DNA of 64,000 nucleotides, taken from Kitasatospora sp. SolWspMP-SS2h (GTDB lineage: Bacteria > Actinomycetota > Actinomycetes > Streptomycetales > Streptomycetaceae). Below are positions 1 through 7,860 of this stretch, one piece after another. Numbering within the stretch: the stretch's first letter is position 1; every line of letters starts with the position of its first letter. The notes under the pieces were generated by a model. The model made no database searches and was not told the origin of the DNA. It worked only from the letters and a program-made list of their open reading frames with translations. A program made the position numbers and the translations under genes. The stretch is taken from the NCBI RefSeq assembly GCF_003259315.1, contig NZ_QLLT01000011.1, forward strand, positions 1 through 64,000, given 5' to 3'.

Positions 1-756
1 GCCGCGCTCAAGGCGGTGCGCCGCAACATCCAGATGGTGTTCCAGGACCCGTACACCTCGCTGAACCCGCGGATGACGGTCGGCGACATCATCGGCGAGC
101 CGTACGAGATCCACCCGGAGGTGGCGCCCAAGGGCGACCGCCGCAAGGCCGTCCAGGACCTGCTGGACGTGGTCGGGCTCAACCCCGAGTACATCAACCG
201 CTACCCGCACCAGTTCTCCGGCGGCCAGCGCCAGCGCATCGGCATCGCCCGCGGCCTCGCCCTCAAGCCGGAGGTCATCATCTGCGACGAGCCGGTCTCC
301 GCGCTGGACGTCTCGGTGCAGGCCCAGGTGATCAACCTGCTGGAGCAGCTGCAGAGCGAGTTCAACCTGTCGTACATGTTCATCGCGCACGACCTCTCGA
401 TCGTCCGGCACATCTCCGACCGGGTCGGCGTGATGTACCTCGGGCGGATGGTCGAGATCGGCACCGACCTGGAGATCTACGACCACGCCACCCACCCGTA
501 CACCCAGGCGCTGCTCTCCGCGGTGCCGGTGCCCGACCCGACCGCGCGGGAGCACCGGGACCGGATCGTGCTGACCGGCGACGTGCCCTCCCCGGCCAAC
601 CCGCCCTCCGGGTGCCGGTTCCGCACCCGCTGCTGGAAGGCCCAGGAGAAGTGCGCCCGGGAGGACCCGGCGCTGACCGTGCGGGACTGGCTGGAGGGGC
701 GGGCCCGGCACGACTCGGCCTGCCACTTCGCCGGCGAGCGGGACAACCTGGTCTGA
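1..756 (+). CDS. Oligopeptide/dipeptide ABC transporter ATP-binding protein (DppF/OppF type), 5' truncated
   Basis: This is the C-terminal part of an ATPase that powers peptide import at the inner face of the membrane. The frame is open from base 1, so the true start and the Walker A loop lie upstream of the window. Visible parts are the Q-loop ([12 protein letters not shown]), the ABC signature [15 protein letters not shown], Walker B (VIICDEP), the D-loop SALDVS and the H-loop histidine in FIAHDLS. The C-terminal oligopeptide-transporter extension carries the cysteine pattern CRFRTRC...C. It faces the next ATPase gene across a strong hairpin, and the two proteins are near-identical in this extension, so they belong to paralogous importers. 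Family assignment is secure; the substrate cannot be read from the sequence. Confidence 0.93.
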   Translation, partial: AALKAVRRNIQMVFQDPYTSLNPRMTVGDIIGEPYEIHPEVAPKGDRRKAVQDLLDVVGLNPEYINRYPHQFSGGQRQRIGIARGLALKPEVIICDEPVSALDVSVQAQVINLLEQLQSEFNLSYMFIAHDLSIVRHISDRVGVMYLGRMVEIGTDLEIYDHATHPYTQALLSAVPVPDPTAREHRDRIVLTGDVPSPANPPSGCRFRTRCWKAQEKCAREDPALTVRDWLEGRARHDSACHFAGERDNLV

Positions 757-775
757 CCCCGGCACGGAACGCGGC

Positions 776-806
776 AGGGCCCCGCCGAACGGATCGGCGG
801 GGCCCT
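776..806. terminator. Bidirectional hairpin terminator between convergent ABC ATPase genes
   Basis: A perfect 12-bp inverted repeat (AGGGCCCCGCCG at 776-787, CGGCGGGGCCCT at 795-806) surrounds a 7-nt loop. It sits 20 bp from the stop on each side, between converging genes, which fits a shared terminator. Confidence 0.75.
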
Positions 807-826
807 CGCACGGGGCGGTCAGGGGC

Positions 827-1897
827 TCAGACCCCGGCGCGCTGCTCCGGGACGGCGCTGGTGGTGCCCTCCTCGGGGAAGTGGCAGGCCGTCAGGTGCC
901 CGGCCGCGTTGCCGGAGAGCTGGATCAGCGGCGGCTCCTCCACCGCGCACTTCTCCTGCGCCTTCCAGCAGCGGGTCCGGAACCGGCAGCCCGAGGGCGG
1001 GTTGACCGGGGAGGGCACGTCGCCGACCAGGCGGATGCGCTCGCGGTCGTCGTCCGGGTCGGCCTCCGGGACGGCGGAGAGCAGGGCGTGGGTGTACGGG
1101 TGCCGGGGGGACTCGTACAGCGACGTGCGGTCGGCGATCTCGACGATCTTGCCGAGGTACATCACCGCGACGCGCTGCGAGAAGTGCCGCACCACCGACA
1201 GGTCGTGGGCGATGAACAGGAAGGCGATGCCGAGCTCGCGCTGCAGCTCCTGGAGCAGGTTGACCACCTGCGCCTGGATCGACACGTCCAGCGCCGAGAC
1301 CGGCTCGTCCGCGACGATCAGCTTCGGGCTCAGCGACAGCGCGCGGGCCACGCCGATGCGCTGGCGCTGGCCGCCGGAGAACTCGTGCGGGAAGCGGTTG
1401 TAGTGCTCCGGGTTGAGGCCGACCGTCTCCAGCAGCTCCTGCACCCGGCGCTGGACGCCGCCCTTCGGGTTGATCCCGTTGATCTCCATCGGCGCGCCGA
1501 TGATCGAGCCGACGGTGTGCCGCGGGTTCAGCGAGGAGTACGGGTCCTGGAAGATCATCTGGATCTCGGGCCGGATCGGCGCGAGCTCCTTGCGGCCGGC
1601 GTGCGTGATGTCCTGGCCGGCGTAGCGGATCTCGCCGCCGGTCGGCTCCAGCAGCCGGGTCACCAGGCGGCCGGTGGTCGACTTGCCGCAGCCGGACTCG
1701 CCGACCAGGCCCACCGACTCGCCGGGGAACACCTCCAGGTCCAGGCCGTCCACCGCGTGCACCGCGCCGACCTGGCGCTTGAACAGGAAGCCGTCCATCA
1801 CCGGGAAGTGCTTCTGCAGGCCCTTGAGCGACAGCAGCGGGTCACCGGGGGCGGGCACCGGGACGGCCGGCTTGTCGAGGGTCAGTTCGTTGCTCAT
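827..1897 (-). CDS. Peptide ABC transporter ATP-binding protein (DppF/OppF type)
   Basis: A 356-aa ATPase, the last gene of the five-gene peptide importer. Walker A is GLVGESGCGKST, the signature is [15 protein letters not shown], Walker B is LIVADEP, and an H-loop follows in FIAHDLS. The C-terminal oligo-HPY extension has CRFRTRC...C, a cysteine cluster common in this subfamily. Its start lies 10 bp beyond the stop of the partner ATPase gene (1908-2975), so the two are almost certainly co-transcribed and form the heteromeric nucleotide-binding pair usual for Dpp/Opp systems. Peptide is the usual substrate class, but the specificity is an inference from family only. Confidence 0.95.
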   Translation of the reverse strand: MSNELTLDKPAVPVPAPGDPLLSLKGLQKHFPVMDGFLFKRQVGAVHAVDGLDLEVFPGESVGLVGESGCGKSTTGRLVTRLLEPTGGEIRYAGQDITHAGRKELAPIRPEIQMIFQDPYSSLNPRHTVGSIIGAPMEINGINPKGGVQRRVQELLETVGLNPEHYNRFPHEFSGGQRQRIGVARALSLSPKLIVADEPVSALDVSIQAQVVNLLQELQRELGIAFLFIAHDLSVVRHFSQRVAVMYLGKIVEIADRTSLYESPRHPYTHALLSAVPEADPDDDRERIRLVGDVPSPVNPPSGCRFRTRCWKAQEKCAVEEPPLIQLSGNAAGHLTACHFPEEGTTSAVPEQRAGV

Positions 1898-1907
1898 GAG
1901 GTCCCTC

Positions 1908-2975
1908 TCAGCCGAGCCGCGGCTTGATCTGGTCGATGAAGATGTCCTGCCGCTGCGCCTGGTTCAGGTGGCAGGCGGCGCCGTGCCCGGTGGCGGGGGA
2001 GAGCGGCGGGCGCTCCGTGGTGCAGCCGCCGCCGATCACGTACTCGCGGAAGTCGCAGCGCGGGTTGAACGGGCAGCCGGACGGCAGGTTGATCAGGCTC
2101 GGCGGGGTGCCGCGGACCGGCCGCAGCGGCACGTTCACGTCGCCGGTCAGGCTCGGCATCGAGGCCAGCAGGCCCCAGGTGTACGGGTGCTGAGGGGCCT
2201 TCAGCACCTCGCGGACGGTGCCGCGCTCCACGGCCCGGCCCGCGTACATCACCATGATGTCCTGGGCGGTCCGGGCGACCACGCCCAGGTCGTGGGTGAT
2301 CAGGATGATCGCGGTGCCCATCTCCTGCTGGAGGTCCTTCAGCAGGTCCAGGATCTGGGCCTGCACGGTGACGTCCAGCGCGGTGGTCGGCTCGTCCGCG
2401 ATGACCAGCTTGGGGTCGCAGACCAGCGACATCGCGATCATCGCGCGCTGGCGCATGCCGCCGGAGAACTGGTGCGGGTAGTCGTCGACCCGCAGGGTGG
2501 GCTGCGGGATGCCGACCTTGGTCAGCATCTCGATCGCCCGGGCCCGGGCCTCCTGCTTGGAGGCGCCGGTGTGCTTGCGGTAGGTCTCGCCGATCTGCTT
2601 GCCGATGGTGTGGAACGGCGACAGCGCGGTCAGCGGGTCCTGGAAGATCATCGACATCTTCTGGCCGCGGAGCTTCTCCAGCGTCCGGTTCGAGGCGCCG
2701 ACCAGCTCCTGGCCGTCCAGCTTGATCGAGCCGGTGATCTCGGTCCGGTCCGGGTTGTGCAGCCCGAGCACGGCCAGGTTGGTCACCGACTTGCCGGAGC
2801 CGGACTCGCCGACGATGCCGAGCGTGGAGCCCGGGGCGACGTCGAAGGAGAGGTTGTCCACGGCCCGGACCACGCCGTCCTCGGTGCTGAAGCGGACCGA
2901 GAGGTCGCGGACGGAGAGGAACGGCGTGCCGCCGCTGCCGGCGGACACCTCCTCGGGCTTGGCCTGGGTGGTCAT
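1908..2975 (-). CDS. Peptide ABC transporter ATP-binding protein (DppD/OppD type)
   Basis: A 355-aa partner ATPase of the importer. Walker A is GIVGESGSGKSVTN, the Q-loop is MIFQDPLTALSPFHT, the signature is FSGGMRQRAMIAMSL, and Walker B is LVIADEPTTALDVT. The FSGGMRQR form is characteristic of the D-type subunit, against FSGGQRQR in the F-type. A Cys-containing C-terminal oligo-HPY segment is present (SGCPFNPRCDF). It lies between permease B (61 bp away) and the F-type ATPase (10 bp away) on the same strand, in the usual B-D-F arrangement. Confidence 0.95.
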   Translation of the reverse strand: MTTQAKPEEVSAGSGGTPFLSVRDLSVRFSTEDGVVRAVDNLSFDVAPGSTLGIVGESGSGKSVTNLAVLGLHNPDRTEITGSIKLDGQELVGASNRTLEKLRGQKMSMIFQDPLTALSPFHTIGKQIGETYRKHTGASKQEARARAIEMLTKVGIPQPTLRVDDYPHQFSGGMRQRAMIAMSLVCDPKLVIADEPTTALDVTVQAQILDLLKDLQQEMGTAIILITHDLGVVARTAQDIMVMYAGRAVERGTVREVLKAPQHPYTWGLLASMPSLTGDVNVPLRPVRGTPPSLINLPSGCPFNPRCDFREYVIGGGCTTERPPLSPATGHGAACHLNQAQRQDIFIDQIKPRLG

Positions 2976-3036
2976 GGACTGGGCTCCTCGGTGCGGTACG
3001 TGAGGTCGGGACTGCCGGTCGGCCGGGGTGTGGCCG

Positions 3037-4014
3037 TCAGGCCAGGCGGATGCGCGGGTCGATCAGGGCGTAGGCGGCGTCGACGATGATGTTGAAGAAG
3101 ACGATCAGGGTGGCGGCCACCACGGTGACGCCGACCAGCAGCGACAGGTCGGAGTCGTTGAAGGACTGGATCGCCAGCTGGCCCAGGCCGTGCAGGCTGA
3201 AGGTCGTCTCGGTGATGATGGCGCCGCCGAGCAGCACGCCCAGGTCGATGCCGAAGACGGTGACGATGGTGCCCATCGCGCCGCGCCAGGCGTAGCGCAT
3301 GAAGACCGAGGTGCCGGACATGCCCTTCGCCCGCGCCGTCCGCACGTAGTCCTCGGACAGCTGCTCGACCATCGAGGAGCGGGTCATGCGGGTGTAGTTG
3401 GCGGTCCAGATCAGCGACAGCACGATCCACGGCACCAGCAGGCCGCCGGCCCAGCCGATCGGGTCCTTGGTGAACGGCACGTAGGTCGGCAGGTCCAGCA
3501 GGTCGGTGCTGTAGCACAGCGCCCAGAGCGCGAGCGGGCCGGCCACGTAGATCTGCATCGAGGAGGCCAGCAGCGAGAAGGAGCTGGCGATCTTGTCGGC
3601 GGCCTTGCCCTGCTTGTGGGCGGCCAGCATGCCGGTGCCGATGCCGAAGATCAGGAAGATCACGGCGGAGCCGACGGTGAGCGACAGGGTGGTCGGGAAG
3701 CGGTCCGCGAGGATGCCGCCGACCAGCTCCTTCTTGTCGAAGGAGTAGCCGAAGCACGGGGCGCCGCAGTGCACGTTGTTGAAGGTGCCGCCGGTGAAGA
3801 TGGTGCTCAGCCAGTTCCAGTACTGGACCGGCCACGAGTGGTCGAAGCCCATGTCGTGCCTGATCAGGGCGAGGTTCTCGGGCGTGCAGGTCTTGCCGCA
3901 GTAGAGCCGCGCCGGGTCCGCCGGGATCGCGAAGAACAGCGCATACGTGACCATCGAGACGATCAGCAGGATGACGAGAGCGCCGAGGGTTCGGCGGACG
4001 AGGAATCGGAGCAT
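3037..4014 (-). CDS. Peptide ABC transporter permease (DppB/OppB type)
   Basis: A 325-aa integral membrane subunit that forms half of the importer channel. It begins with the family-typical MLRFLVRRTLGALVILLIVS (a positively charged start followed by the first membrane helix) and has several further hydrophobic helices. The cytoplasmic coupling loop (EAA motif) is visible near residues 235-255 as RTARAKGMSGTSVFMRYAWR. There is a large extracytoplasmic segment after helix 1, as in DppB/OppB, with two cysteine pairs (CGKTC and CGAPC). It is preceded by the binding-protein gene (78-bp gap) and followed by the two ATPases. Confidence 0.93.
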   Translation of the reverse strand: MLRFLVRRTLGALVILLIVSMVTYALFFAIPADPARLYCGKTCTPENLALIRHDMGFDHSWPVQYWNWLSTIFTGGTFNNVHCGAPCFGYSFDKKELVGGILADRFPTTLSLTVGSAVIFLIFGIGTGMLAAHKQGKAADKIASSFSLLASSMQIYVAGPLALWALCYSTDLLDLPTYVPFTKDPIGWAGGLLVPWIVLSLIWTANYTRMTRSSMVEQLSEDYVRTARAKGMSGTSVFMRYAWRGAMGTIVTVFGIDLGVLLGGAIITETTFSLHGLGQLAIQSFNDSDLSLLVGVTVVAATLIVFFNIIVDAAYALIDPRIRLA

Positions 4015-4092
4015 CGGACGGGCTCTCCTGATCGGGGCGGGACACCGGCAGATCGTGCCGGTGCCCCGCCGTGAGCTACTGCTCGGTGGCGA

Positions 4093-5868
4093 CTACTGCT
4101 TGACGTAGATGTTGAGCGGGGACTGCAGGCCGGCCAGGGTGTCGAAGGTGACGCCGCCCAGGCCCGAGCCGTACAGGCTCAGCGAGCGCTGGTAGACGTC
4201 CGGGATCGACACAGCCTTGTCCTGGAGCTTCTTGTCGATCGCGGCCCAGGCCTTGCCCTGCTCCACCGGGTCGGCGACCTTCACCGCGGCGTCGATCGCG
4301 GAGTTGATCTCCGGGTCGTTCAGGTGGGCGTAGTTCGCGGCGCCGTCGGCGATGGCGCGGCCGTCCCAGACCGGCTGCAGCGAGGTGTAACCGGTCGGCC
4401 AGTCGGCGCCCCAGCCGCCCCAGTACAGGTCGTACTCGTTGTTGACCTGGCCGATGGCGTCGTAGTAGGTCTTCGCGTCCAGCGGCTTCGGGACGAACTT
4501 GAAGCCGGCCTTCTCCAGCGCGTCGCGGATCGCCTCGGTGACCTTCTGCTGCACCGGGGTGTTGTTGTACGCGTAGACGATGCTGGTGCCCACCGCGTTC
4601 GCCTCGGTCAGCAGCTGCTTGGCGGCGTCCGGGTCGCCCTGCGGCTTCTTGAGGATGCCGTACGGGTCGTAGGACTCGTAGCCCAGGACGGTCGGGCTCA
4701 TGTACGAGGTGGCGTAGTCACCGTAGGAGGTGCCGCCCTGGAGCTGGCGGGTCTGCTGGTGCGGGAACGCCTTGATCAGCGCCTCGCGGACCTTCTGGTC
4801 CTTGATGCGGGTGTTGTTGATGTAGTAGTAGTCCACGTACGGGGTCAGGCCCTCGAGGGTGCGGGGCTTGAGCTTCTCGTCGGCCTTGACCTGGTCGATG
4901 TAGGTGGTGTGGACCTGGTTGTGGAACGAGAAGGTGTTCTTGTCGTCGCCGTTGTCCGCCATGAAGCGCTCGGTGGACTGCTGCGCCTGGACACCGAAGG
5001 CCATGTGCCACTTGTCCGGGTAGGCGTTCCGGATCGGGTCGGTGGCCGGGTCCCAGTTGGGGTTGCGCTCCAGGTCCAGCGAGCGGTCGGTGACGTGCTC
5101 GACGATCTGGTACGGGCCCGAGGAGAACGGCTTCTTGTCGTACTCCTCCTTGGTGTCGTTGGCCTTCGGCACGATGCCGTAACCGGTCATCGCCAGGGTG
5201 AAGTTGGCGTCGGTGTGGGCCTCGGGGAAGGTGATGACCACGGTCTTGGCGTCCGGGGTCTGGACGGCGTCGAGCTCCTTGCCGCCGTACGGGCCCTCGT
5301 AGGCGCTGCGGTAGTCGGCGCCCGAGAGCCAGGTCTGGATGTAGGTCGGGCCGGCCTTGATGAACGAGGCGTAGGTGCGCTCGATCGAGTACTTGACGTC
5401 GGCCGAGGTGACCGGGGTGCCGTCCTGCCACTTCACGCCGTCCTTCAGCGTGAACTTCCAGGTCTTGCCGCCGTCGGTGGTGGTGCCGGTGTCGGTGGCG
5501 AGGTCGCCGACCAGCTTCTGCGAACCGTCCGGGAGGGTCTTGTAGCCCGTCAGCTGGCGGGTGAACAGCAGCGAGACCTCGGCGTTGTAGTTCAGGTAGA
5601 TCTGCGCCGGGTCGAGGTGCGAGAAGTCGTCGCGGTCGATCATGTTGACCGTGCCGCCCTTCTTCGCGCCGTTCTCGGGGGCGGCCGGGCCCTTCGAGTC
5701 GTCGGCGGTGCCGACCGAGATCGAGGTGGCCTTGACCGGGGCCTTGGAGGCACCCGCCTTGCTGCCGTCGCTGTTGCTGTGGCCGCTGGAGCACGCCGTG
5801 GTGACGGTCAGGGCCCCGGCCACCAGAATGGCGGCGGCGAGCCGCGTCTTGCGAGAGCTCATCTTCAT
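4093..5868 (-). CDS. Extracellular solute-binding protein of the peptide importer (SBP family 5 lipoprotein)
   Basis: A 591-aa exported receptor that delivers peptides to the importer. The N-terminus (MKMSSRKTRLAAAILVAGAL) is a signal peptide ending in TVTTAC, a plausible lipobox, so the cysteine near residue 26 would be lipidated and the protein anchored outside the membrane. The body is SBP_bac_5-like, for example DGVKWQDGTPVTSADVKYS in the N-terminal third. A start at the second Met (5862) is equally possible and better spaced from the AGGA upstream. The gene sits between the two permease genes, which is less usual than having the receptor first or last. Confidence 0.94.
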   Translation of the reverse strand: MKMSSRKTRLAAAILVAGALTVTTACSSGHSNSDGSKAGASKAPVKATSISVGTADDSKGPAAPENGAKKGGTVNMIDRDDFSHLDPAQIYLNYNAEVSLLFTRQLTGYKTLPDGSQKLVGDLATDTGTTTDGGKTWKFTLKDGVKWQDGTPVTSADVKYSIERTYASFIKAGPTYIQTWLSGADYRSAYEGPYGGKELDAVQTPDAKTVVITFPEAHTDANFTLAMTGYGIVPKANDTKEEYDKKPFSSGPYQIVEHVTDRSLDLERNPNWDPATDPIRNAYPDKWHMAFGVQAQQSTERFMADNGDDKNTFSFHNQVHTTYIDQVKADEKLKPRTLEGLTPYVDYYYINNTRIKDQKVREALIKAFPHQQTRQLQGGTSYGDYATSYMSPTVLGYESYDPYGILKKPQGDPDAAKQLLTEANAVGTSIVYAYNNTPVQQKVTEAIRDALEKAGFKFVPKPLDAKTYYDAIGQVNNEYDLYWGGWGADWPTGYTSLQPVWDGRAIADGAANYAHLNDPEINSAIDAAVKVADPVEQGKAWAAIDKKLQDKAVSIPDVYQRSLSLYGSGLGGVTFDTLAGLQSPLNIYVKQ

Positions 5869-5950
5869 CCTGCCTGGAATAGTTGTACGGAATCTTCGTG
5901 GGTGTGCCCGGGGCCTGGCTTTCCCGTCCCCCCGGAGTCTTGAGGGTCTG

Positions 5951-6994
5951 TCAGCGGTTGGTCTTCGGGTCGAACGCGTCCCGGACGGAGTCGCCGAGCA
6001 GGTTGAAGGCCAGAACGAACACCACCATGGCGAGGCCCGGGAAGAGCAGGAAGGTGACGTCGGTCCGGAGGTAGTTGGCGGCGTCGGCGATCATGCGACC
6101 CCAGTCCGGGGTCGGCTCGGAGACACCCACGCCGAGGTAGGAGAGGCCCGCCTCGGCGGTGACGAACGCCGGCAGGGCGAGGGTGGACTGCACCAGGATC
6201 GGGGTCCACAGGTTGGGCAGGATCTCCTTGAAGATGATCCGCATCGGGGAGGCGCCGGTGACCTTGGCGGCCTCGATGAACTCGCGCTCGCGCAGGGACA
6301 GCGCCACACCGCGCAGGATGCGGGCCAGGCCCATCCAGCCGAGCAGCGACAGCACGGTGGTGACCGCGACGAAGGGCAGCCAGCTCGGGTTCTTCTCGTC
6401 CGGGCTGACCAGCAGGCTGGTGACCACCGGCATGGTCGCGATCAGGAAGATCTGCGACGGGAACGACATCAGCACGTCGATGATCCGGCCGATGAAGTAG
6501 TCGAACTTGCCGCCGAGGTAGCCGGCCGCGATGCCCAGCGCGACACCGATCACGGTGGTCAGCAGCGAGGTGGCGACGGCGATGATCAGCGAGGTGCGGA
6601 TGCCGTAGATCAGCAGGGTGAACACGTCGCGGCCGAGGCCCGGCTCCAGGCCGAACCAGAAGTCGCCGCTCATGCCGCCGTTGGGGCCGGTGGGCAGGCC
6701 GGAGTCGGTCAGCAGGCTGACGTCCTCCTGGCCGTAGTGGGTCTCCGGGTTCTTGCCGTACAGCATGGAGATGACCGGCGCGAGGACCGCCACCACGACG
6801 AAGAACAGTACGACGCAGGCGCTCACCACCCCGGTGCGGTCACGGAGGAAGCGGCGCCACATCAGCTTCCCGGGAGAGAGGCCGCGGAAGCCCGGATCGG
6901 CGGGCGCGTCGGCCGTGGCGTTGTCCGCGAGGTCCGACGTCGGCCCGGAACGGGAGGTGTCCCCGTCCGTCGTGGCCCCAGTAGGCGTCGTCAT
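5951..6994 (-). CDS. Peptide ABC transporter permease (DppC/OppC type), first gene of the importer operon
   Basis: A 347-aa membrane subunit that pairs with the DppB-type permease. Hydrophobic segments start near residue 55 (VVSACVVLFFVVVAVLAPVI) after a hydrophilic N-terminus. The EAA coupling loop is EFIEAAKVTGASPMRIIFKE, followed by the strongly conserved ILPNLWTPILVQ. I chose the ATG at 6994 because GGGAG lies about 10 nt upstream and similarity begins there; the open frame reaches 7135 but that extra sequence is promoter-like and lower in GC. As the first gene on the minus strand, its upstream DNA should hold the operon promoter. Confidence 0.9.
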   Translation of the reverse strand: MTTPTGATTDGDTSRSGPTSDLADNATADAPADPGFRGLSPGKLMWRRFLRDRTGVVSACVVLFFVVVAVLAPVISMLYGKNPETHYGQEDVSLLTDSGLPTGPNGGMSGDFWFGLEPGLGRDVFTLLIYGIRTSLIIAVATSLLTTVIGVALGIAAGYLGGKFDYFIGRIIDVLMSFPSQIFLIATMPVVTSLLVSPDEKNPSWLPFVAVTTVLSLLGWMGLARILRGVALSLREREFIEAAKVTGASPMRIIFKEILPNLWTPILVQSTLALPAFVTAEAGLSYLGVGVSEPTPDWGRMIADAANYLRTDVTFLLFPGLAMVVFVLAFNLLGDSVRDAFDPKTNR

Positions 6995-7079
6995 GGTGCT
7001 AAAGCTCCCGACCGTGGTCCGTGCAGAAGCAAGGAGTAAGAACTTGGATGAATGGACTCTTGCAAGTCGTTTATCGAAC

Positions 7080-7162
7080 GTCAAGAGTTCCTCAGTTGTC
7101 GACGGCCCATTTCCTCCTTCGTGCTGGAATGTCAACCACTTCGTAGTTCCCGAACTCTTGAC
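7080..7162. promoter_or_regulatory. Widely spaced 11-bp inverted repeat upstream of the importer operon
   Basis: GTCAAGAGTTC (7080-7090) and its exact reverse complement GAACTCTTGAC (7152-7162) lie 61 bp apart, and a third partial copy, ACTCTTG, lies at 7056-7062. The arms lie 86-168 bp upstream of the first importer gene. Spacing and position fit two operator half-sites bound by a regulator that loops or spreads along DNA. No regulator gene adjoins them, so the binding protein is unknown. Confidence 0.5.
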
Positions 7163-7342
7163 ACCGGCTCGGCGAGACGGTCAAAACCGGACAAAAGGCG
7201 TCAATGATCGTTCACATGTCCGTAACGATGCACGGTCAGCTCCGCTATCAGGACGTCGAGTTCGAGCCCGTGTCCGGATGACGCGCGTAGAGCAAGTGTC
7301 CGGTTTGACGCCATTCACCGCAAATGGCGGGCGCAATTGAGT

Positions 7343-7357
7343 GTCCGATAATCGGAC
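7343..7357. promoter_or_regulatory. 15-bp palindrome GTCCGAT-A-ATCGGAC
   Basis: A perfect 7+1+7 palindrome in the AT-richer part of the non-coding region, in line with two other GTGTCCGG words at 7270 and 7296. It looks like a dimer-binding operator or the core of a short hairpin. No known consensus is recognised. Confidence 0.4.
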
Positions 7358-7860
7358 GCCGGTGTTTTCGGGCATGCCCCAGCGAATTCATGGGTAGGGG
7401 TCACCCAATTCGGGCGGCCCGCGGGGAACCGCCCGACTGGCATTTTCCCGCCATTGGCGGGACTTCGCCGCGGCGTTACCGCCGGCGGTTGTCACTCCGT
7501 CCGCCCGGTGTTCCCGCGGACCGCGGCGCCGGGCTCGGCGGGACCGGTCCGGCGGCCTCCCGGGCCCCGCCGCCGCCGACGGAGTCCGGGGTGGGACCGC
7601 GCGGACACGACGGGGGGCGCGGCGCCGCCGCCGTGGCGGTCAGGGCGCGCGGAAGGGAGCGGGGTCTCGGCACGCGGCACATCTTGCGTACCGGCGAACT
7701 GACTTGTCGACCTGCCGCGGATCAAGTATTGGTAACGCCGCGTGGCCGCGCGGTTGCGGCGCCCGGTTCGCCCTGTTCCGTGACGCCAGTGGCGAGGATT
7801 CGCCAGTGGGGCCGGGGCGCCCGTCCGGCGCCCCGGCCCCACCGGTGGATTGACGGCCCG

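Larger units (their letters stand above)
6995..7860. other. Long non-coding region upstream of the peptide-importer operon
   Basis: About 866 bp with no convincing gene on either strand. Roughly 7000-7350 is markedly lower in GC than its surroundings and rich in TTGAC-like words and dyads, as expected of promoter and operator DNA for the leftward importer operon. It includes the 11-bp inverted repeat at 7080/7152, a palindrome at 7343-7357, and three GTGTCCG words at 7270, 7296 and 7341. From about 7400 to 7860 the sequence is very GC-rich; open frames there lack coding character and start sites, and I see no clear terminator for the gene ending at 7861. Confidence 0.6.

Noticed and set aside
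6995-7135. Longer first permease (start at 7135)
   Set aside because: The stretch is low-GC promoter DNA with dyads, and the ATG at 6994 has its own Shine-Dalgarno.
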